From Chloroflexi bacterium UBA4733 (GTDB taxonomy: Bacteria; Chloroflexota; UBA4733), in assembly GCA_002404055.1 (NCBI GenBank), contig DHIZ01000262.1:9413-37037 (forward strand): a stretch of DNA of 27,625 bases, read 5' to 3'. A program made the translations under genes and the position numbers. Of the stretch, positions 8,223 through 15,988 are shown piece after piece. How positions within the stretch are numbered: the stretch's first letter is position 1; the number at the start of each line of letters is the position of its first letter. A model generated the notes under the pieces. It saw nothing but the letters and a program-made list of their open reading frames with translations. It was not told where the DNA came from and did not search any database.

Positions 8223-9467
8223 ATGCCTGAAAGGCGCCAGCGACCCGCTGCACACCTGGCTGAGAAGGGGCAGCCCAAGGCCGAGCAACATCGGTTCACC
8301 CGCGCACGGGGGAACCTGGCGAGCGGTGCGAGCCGGAGGGGGCCTGCCCCCGCGCTCGACGCGCGCCAAACATCTATTCCTGCACAGAACCCGCCCGCGC
8401 GCCTGCTCGTCCACACGGTGCCTGGGCTGGAAGACGTCGTGGCTGAGGAGATCGCTGCACGCTTCCCGTCCGCAGTGTTGGTGGGCGCCTGGCGGCAGTT
8501 CGACGAGCGGACCAGCGTGCTGGAGTTCCGCACCAGCGGCGATTGTTGTGCCTGGCGGTCGCTCGACGCGGCGGAGGATGTCTTTGTGCTGGTGGCGCGG
8601 GCGCGTGGCGTCCAGGCCGACCGGCGCGGCCTGAGCGAGCTGGCGGCAGCAACGCTCACGTCCAGGTTGCTTGACCACGGGCTGCGCAACTTCGCCGCCT
8701 GTTGGGGCCAGGCGCCGCGAACCTTCCGCGTCGTGGCGCGCAAGACGGGCGAGCATGCGTACCGTCGTGTCGACGCGCAACGGGCAGTAGAAGGCGCGCT
8801 GAGGACACGCCTACCGCATCTGCAACTGGTTGACGACGATGCCGACGCCGAATTCTGGCTGACCATTATCGGCGCAACGGCGCTGTTGGGCCTGCGCCTG
8901 AGCACTGCCGGCATGCGGGATCACAGCTATCCTTTCACCTCCCTCCCGGCAGCCCTGAAGCCCAGCATAGCGCGGGCGATGGCGCAGCTGTCCCAGCCTT
9001 TGCCCACTGACCGCGTGCTTGATCCGCTCTGCGGCGCGGGAACCCTCTTGCTGGAACGCGCCGCAGTTGGTCCGTGGGAGGCACTGGCCGGTGGCGACCG
9101 AGATCCCGAAGCGCTCAATACTGCGCGCGCCAACGCCGCCTCGGCGGGTTTGAGCATTGACCTGGAACAGTGGGACGCCCTGGATCTGCCGATGCCGGAT
9201 CGCTCTGTCGACGTGGTGCTGACCAACCCGCCCTTCGGCAAGCGCCTGGAGATTCCCGGTCACGAGGCCTACCCGTTCTACCGGCGCCTGCTGAAAGAGG
9301 CGGGCCGCGTCCTCGTGCCAGACGGCAGACTGGTGCTGATCACCAGCCAGACCGAGGCGATGCAGCGGGCGTTGCACGGTATGGCGACGGTGTTTCTGCT
9401 GCAGCGCGAGGTGCGTGTCCTGGTGCGCGGAGAGCGGGCTACGGTCTATGTCGCACAACGGCGGTAG
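8223..9467 (+). CDS. THUMP-domain RNA guanine-N2 methyltransferase-like protein
   Basis: This 414-aa SAM-dependent RNA methyltransferase is related to the Trm14/RlmL family. The first 60 residues are poorly ordered and basic. A THUMP-like region follows (from ARLLVHTVPGLEDVVAEEI to about residue 230). The Rossmann methyltransferase domain has motif I LDPLCGAGTLLLE (about 265) and the catalytic motif TNPPFGK (about 333), where the NPPF type marks methylation of an exocyclic base nitrogen. It probably modifies tRNA or 23S rRNA guanine. The start is uncertain: ATG 8223 has no clear Shine-Dalgarno, and homologous sequence seems to begin near codon 60. Confidence 0.8.
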   Translation: MPERRQRPAAHLAEKGQPKAEQHRFTRARGNLASGASRRGPAPALDARQTSIPAQNPPARLLVHTVPGLEDVVAEEIAARFPSAVLVGAWRQFDERTSVLEFRTSGDCCAWRSLDAAEDVFVLVARARGVQADRRGLSELAAATLTSRLLDHGLRNFAACWGQAPRTFRVVARKTGEHAYRRVDAQRAVEGALRTRLPHLQLVDDDADAEFWLTIIGATALLGLRLSTAGMRDHSYPFTSLPAALKPSIARAMAQLSQPLPTDRVLDPLCGAGTLLLERAAVGPWEALAGGDRDPEALNTARANAASAGLSIDLEQWDALDLPMPDRSVDVVLTNPPFGKRLEIPGHEAYPFYRRLLKEAGRVLVPDGRLVLITSQTEAMQRALHGMATVFLLQREVRVLVRGERATVYVAQRR

Positions 9468-9494
9468 GGGCCCGCCAGTACCCCGCCATCCGGC

Positions 9495-9503
9495 TGGTAT
9501 CAT
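9495..9503 (+). promoter_or_regulatory. Possible extended -10 for tatA
   Basis: TGGTATCAT lies about 50 nt before tatA and resembles an extended -10 (TGnTATCAT). No good -35 is visible at the expected distance. Confidence 0.3.
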
Positions 9504-9552
9504 GTATTGAGGGCAGACGCTCATCCCTGCTCGTAGCGATTAAGGGTTGCCA

Positions 9553-9738
9553 ATGTTTGGTGCAATGCGCGTTCCAGAGTTGATCATCATTCTGGTGATT
9601 GCTCTGCTCATCTTTGGTCCCGGCAAACTGCCGAAAGTGGGCAAGGGCATCGGCGAGATGATCCGCGGCTTCCGCCAGGAAACAGAGACCGACAAAGCCG
9701 AGCAGGCAAAGGCCGACGAGGTTTCTACCAAGGTCTAG
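9553..9738 (+). CDS. tatA: Sec-independent translocase subunit TatA
   Basis: This 61-aa protein has the TatA layout: a short periplasmic N-terminus, one membrane helix ([15 protein letters not shown]), the FGPGKLP hinge, an amphipathic helix ([13 protein letters not shown]) and a charged tail. It forms the pore component of the twin-arginine pathway, which exports folded proteins. ATG 9553 is chosen because AAGGG lies 6 nt upstream; the in-frame TTG at 9547 is too close to that site. No tatC or tatB is in the window, so the partners are encoded elsewhere. Confidence 0.93.
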   Translation: MFGAMRVPELIIILVIALLIFGPGKLPKVGKGIGEMIRGFRQETETDKAEQAKADEVSTKV

Positions 9739-9757
9739 GCGCTCTCCGCGGGCTGGT

Positions 9758-9786
9758 TTGCGTTTATTTTCCGTTTCCGGTATACT
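9758..9786 (+). promoter_or_regulatory. Sigma-70-type promoter of rpmE
   Basis: TTGCGT at 9758-9763 and TATACT at 9781-9786 are separated by exactly 17 nt and lie about 40 nt before the rpmE start codon. This is the best-matching promoter in the window. Confidence 0.6.
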
Positions 9787-9827
9787 GGCGTCTGCCCATT
9801 CGGGGCATCCTCTACGAAAGGCCCACG

Positions 9828-10046
9828 TTGAAACCCAAGATTCATCCCTCCTACGGCGCAGCAACCGTCACCTGCGCCTGTGGCACGACCTGGACGACTG
9901 CCTCCACGCGCAAAGACATCCGCGTCGAGGTGTGCTCGTCCTGCCATCCCTTCTACACCGGTACGCAGCGCATCGTTGACACTGCCGGTCAGGTAGAACG
10001 CTTCCGCCGCCGTTACGGCATCAAGGGGGAAGCCGCCGCTTCCTAA
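9828..10046 (+). CDS. rpmE: 50S ribosomal protein L31 (bL31), zinc-binding type
   Basis: This 72-aa bL31 carries the Zn ribbon pairs C16-x-C18 (VTCACG) and C36-x-x-C39 ([12 protein letters not shown]), so it is the C+ form used when zinc is sufficient. The conserved start MKPKIHP and the SSCHPFYTG segment are unmistakable. It starts at TTG 9828 with AAAGG about 8 nt upstream. It has its own promoter and a terminator-like hairpin downstream, then the DUF1385 gene, the usual neighbourhood in several Gram-positive-related phyla. Confidence 0.96.
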   Translation: MKPKIHPSYGAATVTCACGTTWTTASTRKDIRVEVCSSCHPFYTGTQRIVDTAGQVERFRRRYGIKGEAAAS

Positions 10047-10076
10047 CCCGTCTAGGCGCGCCGCAAAGCGCGCAGC

Positions 10077-10120
10077 AGGAGAGGGGCCCGCCGACAGCGG
10101 CGGCGCTCCTCTCTTTTGTT
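10077..10120 (+). terminator. Rho-independent terminator after rpmE
   Basis: AGGAGAGG-type sequence from 10077 pairs with CGCTCCTCTC ending at 10113, with a GC-rich inner stem (CCGCC/GGCGG). It is followed by TTTTGTT at 10114-10120, so it has both the stem and the U-tract. Confidence 0.7.
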
Positions 10121-10171
10121 CTGGCGCATTGGTCTGCCATAGACCATCTACCGGTAGCTGGAGGATCGACA

Positions 10172-11092
10172 GTGGCGCGCTTCTACTACGGTGGGCAGGC
10201 GGTCATGGAAGGCGTCATGATGCGCGGACGGCACAGTGTCGCCGTAGCCGTCCGCGCGCCGTCGGGCCAGATCGTCGTGCATCAGGAGCCCGTGCCACGT
10301 CCCTTCGCGGCCCCCCTGTTTCGCCTGCCCTTCCTGCGTGGCCTGCTCGGTCTCTACGACATGCTGGTGCTCGGCACCCGCATGCTGCTGTACTCAGCCG
10401 AAGTCGCCGCCGGTGACGCCGAAGGCGCGGAAGCCACCGTCAACTCCACGGCACTCGGCGTCGGCACGCTGGCGGGAGCGCTCCTTGGCCTTGGCATCTT
10501 CCTGCTGGTGCCGGTGCTCTTGACACGACCCTTCGACAACGCCGGCGCCGGCTCGATCATCAGTAACATCATCGAAGGCGTTATCCGTCTGGCCATGTTC
10601 ATCGCCTATATCCTGTTGATCGGCCAGATGCCGGACATTCGGCGCGTCTTCGCCTACCACGGCGCCGAGCACAAGACGATTAACGCCTTTGAGGCCGGCG
10701 ATCCATTGACCGTTCCGGCCGTGCGCAGCCACTCGCTGCAGCACCCACGGTGCGGCACCGGCTTCCTGCTGGTGGTGGCAGTGCTCTGCATCGTGGTCTT
10801 TGCCTTCCTGGGGCGTCCTCCACTGCTCTTGCGCCTGGCATCCCGGGTCGTGCTGATCCCCCTGGTTGCTGCCATTGCCTACGAGCTACTGCGCCTGGGT
10901 GCGAACCAGTATCACCACGCTGTCGTGCGCGCCATCCTGCGCCCGAGCCTCGCCTTGCAACGCCTGACGACACGTGAACCGGACGACGAGCAGCTTGCTG
11001 TCGCCATTCGTGCCTTCACGGCGGTCAAAGCCACCGACGATGCGGCGCTGGCAGTACCCTTGGTCCAGGAGGCGGTCGCCGTCCCGACCTAG
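10172..11092 (+). CDS. DUF1385 family membrane protein (YqhQ-like)
   Basis: This 306-aa membrane protein starts with the family signature YYGGQAVMEGVMMRG, has several hydrophobic helices (about residues 95-120, 135-155, 200-220, 228-250) and the conserved YHGAEHKTINAFE motif between the second and third. The biochemical function of the family is unknown. The position next to rpmE and prfA is conserved across several phyla. GTG 10172 is preceded by GGAGG with a 7-nt gap. The stop codon TAG (11090-11092) lies inside the left copy of an 8-bp direct repeat that flanks a MITE-like element, so the 3' untranslated region was probably changed by insertion. Confidence 0.88.
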   Translation: MARFYYGGQAVMEGVMMRGRHSVAVAVRAPSGQIVVHQEPVPRPFAAPLFRLPFLRGLLGLYDMLVLGTRMLLYSAEVAAGDAEGAEATVNSTALGVGTLAGALLGLGIFLLVPVLLTRPFDNAGAGSIISNIIEGVIRLAMFIAYILLIGQMPDIRRVFAYHGAEHKTINAFEAGDPLTVPAVRSHSLQHPRCGTGFLLVVAVLCIVVFAFLGRPPLLLRLASRVVLIPLVAAIAYELLRLGANQYHHAVVRAILRPSLALQRLTTREPDDEQLAVAIRAFTAVKATDDAALAVPLVQEAVAVPT

Positions 11093-11202
11093 CGCCAATA
11101 TGGTTTAGATTAGGCTGGGGAGCCGTGGGTGGAAGGCTAACAGGGCGGCGACTGCGGTCTGCCGCCCTGTTCGGGCTTATCTGAACCGTATTGGACCTAG
11201 CG
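11087..11202. repeat. 8-bp direct repeats flanking the MITE-like element
   Basis: ACCTAGCG occurs at 11087-11094 and again at 11195-11202, directly abutting the terminal inverted repeats. It is read as a target-site duplication. The left copy contains the TAG stop of the DUF1385 gene. Confidence 0.7.
11095..11194. mobile_element. Putative 100-bp MITE with 16-bp terminal inverted repeats
   Basis: CCAATATGGTTTAGAT at 11095-11110 is repeated in inverted form at 11179-11194, matching at 14 of 16 positions. The centre holds a second perfect hairpin (AACAGGGCGGC at 11139-11149 and its complement at 11161-11171, 11-nt loop). There is no coding capacity. With the 8-bp flanking duplication this has the anatomy of a miniature inverted-repeat transposable element. 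An alternative is an elaborate terminator, but that would not explain the flanking duplication. Confidence 0.65.
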
Positions 11203-11282
11203 CCGGAGTGGAGGGGAAAGTGTCGCAACTGCCTAAACAAGCGGCAGTGACCGCAGCAGGCAGGTTCATCGAGGAGTGAGAC

Positions 11283-12386
11283 ATGTTTGACAAACTTGCC
11301 GCCGTGGAGGCGCGCTACGAGGCGCTCGGGGAGCTCCTCTCGCAGCCGGAGGTCGTCACCAATCCGGCGTTACTGCAGCGCTACGGTCAGGAGCAGTCCG
11401 ACCTGGAAGCTCTCGTGGAGGCGTACCGTAAATATCGGGCAATGCAGGAGTCGGTGCAGAGCTACGAGCAGATGCTGAGCGGCCCCGGCCTGGAGGCGGA
11501 GTACGTCGACATTGCCAGGGAGGAACTGGAGGCCGGTCGCCAGCGGTTGGAGGTACTGACGGAAGAACTCAAGCTGTTGTTGCTGCCCCGCGACCCGAAC
11601 GATGAAAAGAACGTCATCGTGGAGATCCGGGCCGGCGCCGGCGGCGACGAAGCCGGAATCTTCGCCGCCGACCTGTACCGCCTGTATTCCCGCTATGCGG
11701 AACGCCACCGCTGGAGCATCGAGCTCATGAGTTCCAACGAGGGCGGTATCGGCTCGTTCCGGGAGGTCATCTTTCGCCTCAATGGTCGCAACGCCTATAG
11801 CCGTCTCAAGTTTGAGAGCGGCGTCCACCGCGTCCAGCGCATTCCAACGACGGAAGCCTCGGGGCGCATCCACACCTCGACGGCGACGGTCGCCGTACTG
11901 CCTGAGGCCGAGGAAGTGGACATCCAGATCGCGCCGGAAGACCTGCGGGTCGACGTCTACCGTTCGACCGGGCACGGTGGCCAGAGCGTGAACACCACCG
12001 ACTCCGCAGTGCGCATCACCCACCTGCCGACCGGCCTGGTGGTGACCTGCCAGGACGAGAAGTCGCAGTTGAAGAACAAAAACAAGGCGATGACCGTGCT
12101 GCGCTCGCGCCTGCTCAGCCAGGAGACGCAGCGCCGCCAGCAGCAGGAGGACGCCACGCGCCGCTCCCAGGTCGGCAGTGGCGACCGCAGTGAGAAGATC
12201 CGCACCTACAACTTCCCCCAGGACCGCGTCACCGACCACCGCATCAATGTCACCCTCCACCGTTTGCCGGACGTGATGGACGGCAACATCGACGCGCTGA
12301 TCGACGCGCTCAACGCCAGCGACCAGGCCGAGCGCCTGCAAGCGGAAGTTCTGCCAGCCGATGCAGCGCTGCACGTAGCGGGCTGA
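11283..12386 (+). CDS. prfA: Peptide chain release factor 1
   Basis: This 367-aa class I release factor recognises UAA and UAG stop codons and triggers hydrolysis of peptidyl-tRNA. The stop-codon-reading tripeptide is of the RF1 type (P-T-T at 188-190 in QRIPTTEASGRIHTS), not the SPF of RF2. The catalytic loop GHGGQSVNT holds GGQ at 232-234. The coiled N-terminal domain and the acidic GAGGDEA segment are present. ATG 11283 follows GAGGAG by 8 nt. The next gene is its modifying methyltransferase prmC, separated by a 130-bp hairpin repeat. Confidence 0.97.
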   Translation: MFDKLAAVEARYEALGELLSQPEVVTNPALLQRYGQEQSDLEALVEAYRKYRAMQESVQSYEQMLSGPGLEAEYVDIAREELEAGRQRLEVLTEELKLLLLPRDPNDEKNVIVEIRAGAGGDEAGIFAADLYRLYSRYAERHRWSIELMSSNEGGIGSFREVIFRLNGRNAYSRLKFESGVHRVQRIPTTEASGRIHTSTATVAVLPEAEEVDIQIAPEDLRVDVYRSTGHGGQSVNTTDSAVRITHLPTGLVVTCQDEKSQLKNKNKAMTVLRSRLLSQETQRRQQQEDATRRSQVGSGDRSEKIRTYNFPQDRVTDHRINVTLHRLPDVMDGNIDALIDALNASDQAERLQAEVLPADAALHVAG

Positions 12387-12426
12387 GTGGTACATCCAAC
12401 AAGCCCCGATCAGTGCGCTTGGCACG

Positions 12427-12556
12427 CCCGGCGACTGAAGTCGCGGGCTACAGCACGCGAAGTCCGCCTGCGCGGACTGGACACACCCTCGCGGCATGTC
12501 GGCGCAGCCCGCGAAGGCGGGCTTGGCAAGGGTAGCCCGCGACTTCAGTCGCCGGG
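12427..12556. repeat. 130-bp nested palindromic repeat between prfA and prmC
   Basis: A 24-bp perfect inverted repeat (12427-12450 and 12533-12556, arm beginning CCCGGCGACTGAAGTCGCGG) encloses two smaller perfect hairpins: AGTCCGC-ctgc-GCGGACT at 12461-12478 and AGCCCGC-gaag-GCGGGCT at about 12506-12523. It is non-coding. It keeps the prmC frame open upstream, which would mislead automatic start calling. This looks like a dispersed REP-type element. Confidence 0.85.
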
Positions 12557-12587
12557 AACCCCACCGCCAATTACGGGAAAGCCCGGC

Positions 12588-13457
12588 GTGGCAAGCAACT
12601 CCAGCCCCACAGTCCGCCAGGCCCTTCAAGCAGCCCAACAAAGCCTCGCTAACGGAAACCTCACCGCTCCGGGCTTGGACGCACGTGTGCTCTTGCGGCA
12701 TGTGCTTGACGTAACGGCGGCCGAGCTCTTCCTCCGTCTGGACGACCTATTGCCCGAGGAGTCGACAGCAGCATTCGCCGATTTCGTTGCACGCCGTCTG
12801 GCCGGTGAGCCGGTAGCCTACCTGACCGGACTGCGCGAGTTCTACGGTTTGGACTTTCGGGTGTCGCCGGACGTGCTCATTCCGCGACCGGAAACAGAAT
12901 TGCTGGTGGAGTGCGCCATCGAATTGCTGCCGGACGGCGCCAGGGTCGTTGATGTGGGTACCGGATCGGGCGCCATCGCGATAGCCGTCGCCCGCTGCCG
13001 CACCGACGTCCGACCTCTGGCGGTCGATCGCTCGCTGGCGGCCTGCCGGGTTGCCCTCAGCAACGTGCGCGACCACGAGGTGATGACTCGGGTCGACGTC
13101 GTCTGTTCCGACCTGCTAACGGCTGTCAAGGCGCCATTCGACGCGGTTCTGGCGAATCTGCCGTATCTGCGACACGACGAGCTGACGGCGTTAGCAGCCG
13201 AGTTGCAACGCGAACCGCAGCAGGCCCTCGATGGTGGTCAGGATGGCCTGGAGCTGTACCGACGGCTCCTCAGCGATCTGGCGGAACGGCGGCCGAGACC
13301 TACCCTGGTCCTGAGCGAGATCGCGCCGATGCAACGTGATGCAATGCTCACGCTTGTGGCGGCGGCACTGCCGGATCACCGCGTACAGGTGCTTTCCGAC
13401 CTGGCCGGGCATGCTCGCCTGGTGGTAGCGCGTTTGCATCCACCGGCATCGTCGTAG
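12588..13457 (+). CDS. prmC: Release factor glutamine methyltransferase PrmC
   Basis: This 289-aa SAM-dependent enzyme methylates the glutamine of the GGQ motif in release factors, here presumably the product of the adjacent prfA. It has an N-terminal helical domain, PVAYLTG and FYGLDF, IPRPETE (98-104), motif I VDVGTGSGAIAIA, and the catalytic motif as NLPY (190-193) instead of the usual NPPY. GTG 12588 is used because the longer open frame, from 12387, runs through the palindromic repeat and lacks family similarity there. The ribosome binding site is weak (GGGAAA). Confidence 0.9.
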   Translation: MASNSSPTVRQALQAAQQSLANGNLTAPGLDARVLLRHVLDVTAAELFLRLDDLLPEESTAAFADFVARRLAGEPVAYLTGLREFYGLDFRVSPDVLIPRPETELLVECAIELLPDGARVVDVGTGSGAIAIAVARCRTDVRPLAVDRSLAACRVALSNVRDHEVMTRVDVVCSDLLTAVKAPFDAVLANLPYLRHDELTALAAELQREPQQALDGGQDGLELYRRLLSDLAERRPRPTLVLSEIAPMQRDAMLTLVAAALPDHRVQVLSDLAGHARLVVARLHPPASS

Positions 13458-13477
13458 GGGCGTATTGCATACGCCCC
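13457..13477. repeat. Short palindrome at prmC stop
   Basis: GGGGCGTA at 13457-13464 and TACGCCCC at 13470-13477 form an 8-bp perfect stem with a TTGCA loop that begins on the last base of the prmC stop codon. The preceding GTA gives GTAGGGGC, the same start as the larger inverted repeat at 1735. It may act as a terminator or be a minimal copy of that repeat family. Confidence 0.55.
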
Positions 13478-13540
13478 GTTCCCTCGGCCGCGCCGGCGGT
13501 AGCCTATTTGCCCCGTTGTCAGTTGCCCGACCTGACATGC

Positions 13541-13570
13541 TTGCCCGCGCCGCCGCGGCGCTGGTAAACT
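13541..13570 (+). promoter_or_regulatory. Possible promoter of murE
   Basis: TTGCCC at 13541-13546 and TAAACT at 13565-13570 are 18 nt apart, with an extended -10 TGG just before the hexamer. They lie about 43 nt before the murE start. Confidence 0.4.
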
Positions 13571-13612
13571 CCTCAAAGGTCGCCGAACGAGATATCCGGG
13601 GAGTGAGACCGC

Positions 13613-15169
13613 GTGCGACTGCCAGCGTTACTCGACGCCGTTGCCGCCACCGTCCCGTACCGCCTCCTTGGCTCCACCGACACTGCCATTCAGGGCATCT
13701 CCTTTGACACCCGCCGTCTGCAACCCGGTGAGCTGTTCGTCGCGGTATGCGAGGCCAACCGTGACGGCCACCAGTTCATCGCTGACGCGCTGGCGCGGGG
13801 CGCGGCGGCAATCGTGGCCGAGCGTGAACCGACCGCCCCGATCAACGTGCCGCTCGTGCTGGTGGACCGTTCGAAGCGTGCGCTGGCCTACCTGGCGGAC
13901 GCCTTCTACGGGCAGCCTTCGCGCCAACTGCGCCTGATCGGCGTCACCGGCACCGACGGCAAGACGACCACCTGCGAGCTGACCGCGCACCTGCTCCGCC
14001 AGCACGGCCACACCGTCGGCTACCTCACCACCGTCTCCTTCGACTACGGGCAAGGCGCGGAAGACAACCGCTCGCGGCAGAGCACATTGGAGTCACCCGA
14101 CATTCAGGCCGGGCTGCGCCGCATGCTGGACAATGGCTGCACTACGGCCGTGCTGGAGGCCACCTCCCACGCGCTGGCGCTGGACCGCCTGACTGCCTGC
14201 TCCTTCGATACAGCCGTGGTTACCAACGTCACACACGAGCACCTGGATTTTCACGGCGCCTGGGAGGCCTATCTCGCCGCGAAAGCGCACCTCCTGGAAC
14301 TGGTTGCGGAAAGTGTGTCCGGCAAGACAGGCGGGAAGACTGCCATCCTCAACCGCGACGACCGTAGCTATGCGCACCTGCGCGGCCACGTCCCGATCGC
14401 CGAGCTCAGCTATGGCATACAGGGTGCTGACGTGATGGCTGAGGCGATTGCCGAGTCACCAACCGGCACGCGCTTTCGCCTGTGCACCCCCTGGGGCGCT
14501 ATGACGATCCATACCACGCTGGTCGGCCAGTTCAACGTCTACAACTGCCTGGCTGCATCGGCGGCGGCGCTGGTGGAGGGCGTCGCGCTCGACACGATTA
14601 AGGCCGGGCTGGCCACAGCGCGACCGGTAGCGGGCCGCATGGAGCGCATCGACCAGGGACAACCCTTCCAGGTGATCGTCGACTATGCGCACACGGCCGA
14701 CAGTCTGGAGAAGGTGTTGCGCGTCCTGCGGCCCGGCACGCCCGGCAAACTGATTGCCGTCTTCGGCTCCGCCGGTGAGCGCGACCGCGCCAAACGACCC
14801 GCCATGGGCGCCGTCGCGGCGCGTCTGGCCGACTATGCTGTCTTCACCAACGAGGACCCGCGCCGCGAGGATGCGGAAGCAATACTCGATGACATCGCGG
14901 TTGGTGCGCTGGCAGCCGGTGCCGAGCGGGGCAAGGCGTTCACCTGCATCGTGGACCGGCGTGACGCCGTCGCCCACGCCTTCGCGCTGGCGCGCGGGGG
15001 AGACACTGTGCTCTTGGCAGGAAAGGGACACGAGCAATGCATGTTCGTTGGCGAAGAGAAGCTGCCCTGGGACGATCGCGTCGTCGCCCGCGAGTTGCTG
15101 TCTGGCCGGAGGGTGACACCGCCCAGCAGTCCGGCGCCGGCTATGGCGTCTGGGACAGCATCGAGGTAG
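13613..15169 (+). CDS. murE: UDP-MurNAc-tripeptide synthetase (MurE-type ligase)
   Basis: This 518-aa cytosolic ATP-dependent ligase adds the third amino acid to UDP-MurNAc-L-Ala-D-Glu in peptidoglycan synthesis. It has an N-terminal UDP-binding domain (FDTRRLQPGELFVAV), the ATP loop GTDGKTTT at 113-120, ESP and EATSHAL substrate residues, the carbamylated lysine K224 in YLAAKAHLLE, VDYAHTADSLEKVL and KGHEQ near the end. The segment that contacts the added amino acid reads E-D-P-R (414-417), where meso-DAP enzymes have D-N-P-R. The added residue is therefore uncertain; lysine, ornithine and DAP are all possible. GTG 13613 follows GGGGAG by 9 nt. The 3' end overlaps the downstream kinase frame. 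Confidence 0.92.
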   Translation: MRLPALLDAVAATVPYRLLGSTDTAIQGISFDTRRLQPGELFVAVCEANRDGHQFIADALARGAAAIVAEREPTAPINVPLVLVDRSKRALAYLADAFYGQPSRQLRLIGVTGTDGKTTTCELTAHLLRQHGHTVGYLTTVSFDYGQGAEDNRSRQSTLESPDIQAGLRRMLDNGCTTAVLEATSHALALDRLTACSFDTAVVTNVTHEHLDFHGAWEAYLAAKAHLLELVAESVSGKTGGKTAILNRDDRSYAHLRGHVPIAELSYGIQGADVMAEAIAESPTGTRFRLCTPWGAMTIHTTLVGQFNVYNCLAASAAALVEGVALDTIKAGLATARPVAGRMERIDQGQPFQVIVDYAHTADSLEKVLRVLRPGTPGKLIAVFGSAGERDRAKRPAMGAVAARLADYAVFTNEDPRREDAEAILDDIAVGALAAGAERGKAFTCIVDRRDAVAHAFALARGGDTVLLAGKGHEQCMFVGEEKLPWDDRVVARELLSGRRVTPPSSPAPAMASGTASR

Positions 15170-15798
15170 CCGAGCGCTTCGCCGCGGCGTTGCTCTTCGA
15201 CGGAACCGCCGATGAGAAGGCGGCGCGACCCGCCCTGATCTTGCTCAGCGGCCTGCCTGGCTGCGGCAAGAGCCACCTGGCACGCGAATTAGCCGCTGAG
15301 GCAGCCGTCACCGTCATCAGTTCGGATCGCGTCCGCCGCATTCTGGTCGCCCACCCAACCTACAGCGATGAAGAGCACGAATTTATTAACGGCGCCTGCC
15401 TGCGGCTTGTTCGCCGCGGACTGGCTGCCCGCCGTATTGTCGTTTTCGACGCCACGAATCTGCGCGAACAGCACCGCCAGCGCTTTCGTGACCTTGCCAG
15501 GCGTCACCAGGCGCCCTGCCACCTCGTGCTCCTTGATTGCCACGAAGCAACCGTGCGCTCACGCCTCCAACGACGCAGCCGTGGCGAAGCCATGGACGGC
15601 TCCGAGGCCGATGAGCACAGCTATGACCTCTTGCGTGAGACGGTAGAACCGGTACACGGTCCCCACCTGCGCCTGCGGGGCGACGGTGACACTCGCGCTG
15701 CCGCCCAGGCCGTGCTCGCCCTCTTGCGGTCCGACCACGGCAGCGAACAATCCCTTCGGCCGCCATTGTGGGCTGGCGTGGCACTGGCGGGCGGGTAA
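15037..15798 (+). CDS. P-loop ATPase/kinase (AAA_33 type)
   Basis: This protein of up to 253 aa has Walker A LLSGLPGCGKSHLARE (about residues 69-84), ISSDRVR and VVFDATNLREQHRQRF, typical of zeta-toxin/polynucleotide-kinase-like AAA_33 kinases that phosphorylate small molecules or nucleic acid ends. The substrate is unknown. Start choice is difficult: between ATG 15037 and the P-loop the only other in-frame start codon is TTG 15190, with no ribosome binding site. The segment SIEVAERFAAALLFDG looks like real protein and lies before that TTG. I therefore keep 15037, which means a 133-nt out-of-phase overlap with murE. A non-standard start after the murE stop is the alternative. Confidence 0.65.
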   Translation: MHVRWRREAALGRSRRRPRVAVWPEGDTAQQSGAGYGVWDSIEVAERFAAALLFDGTADEKAARPALILLSGLPGCGKSHLARELAAEAAVTVISSDRVRRILVAHPTYSDEEHEFINGACLRLVRRGLAARRIVVFDATNLREQHRQRFRDLARRHQAPCHLVLLDCHEATVRSRLQRRSRGEAMDGSEADEHSYDLLRETVEPVHGPHLRLRGDGDTRAAAQAVLALLRSDHGSEQSLRPPLWAGVALAGG

Positions 15799-15815
15799 GG
15801 GGCGACATGTTAGGG

Positions 15816-15850
15816 AGGCTACCAAGGGCGACGACTGCGGTCGTTTGGGT
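15816..15850. repeat. Degenerate hairpin after kinase gene
   Basis: AGGCTACCAAGGGCGACGAC and the following bases resemble the core of the MITE-like element (AGGCTAACAGGGCGGCGACT at 11134) and the next hairpin at 15894, but the stem is imperfect. Confidence 0.4.
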
Positions 15851-15893
15851 GGGTGAACACGGCTACAGATCGCCGAGACGATAGGCAGGCTAC

Positions 15894-15921
15894 CAGGGCC
15901 GCGATTGCGATCGCGGCCCTG
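15894..15921. terminator. Strong hairpin between convergent genes
   Basis: CAGGGCCGCGAT and ATCGCGGCCCTG form a 12-bp perfect stem with a TGCG loop, between the plus-strand kinase and the minus-strand glycosyltransferase. It is probably a bidirectional terminator. The U-tract is poor (GTCTCTC). Confidence 0.6.
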
Positions 15922-15988
15922 TCTCTCAGCCTTCAACCTTTACTCAGCCATCCAAGCGACCACACTCGCCCCCCACCCCTCCGCCCCC

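Noticed and set aside
12387..12587. N-terminal extension of PrmC
   Set aside because: It is encoded by the palindromic repeat and dissimilar to the family; a later GTG start is preferred.
11370..12701. 443-codon minus-strand frame over prfA
   Set aside because: It is the antisense shadow of prfA and the palindromic repeat, with no family features.
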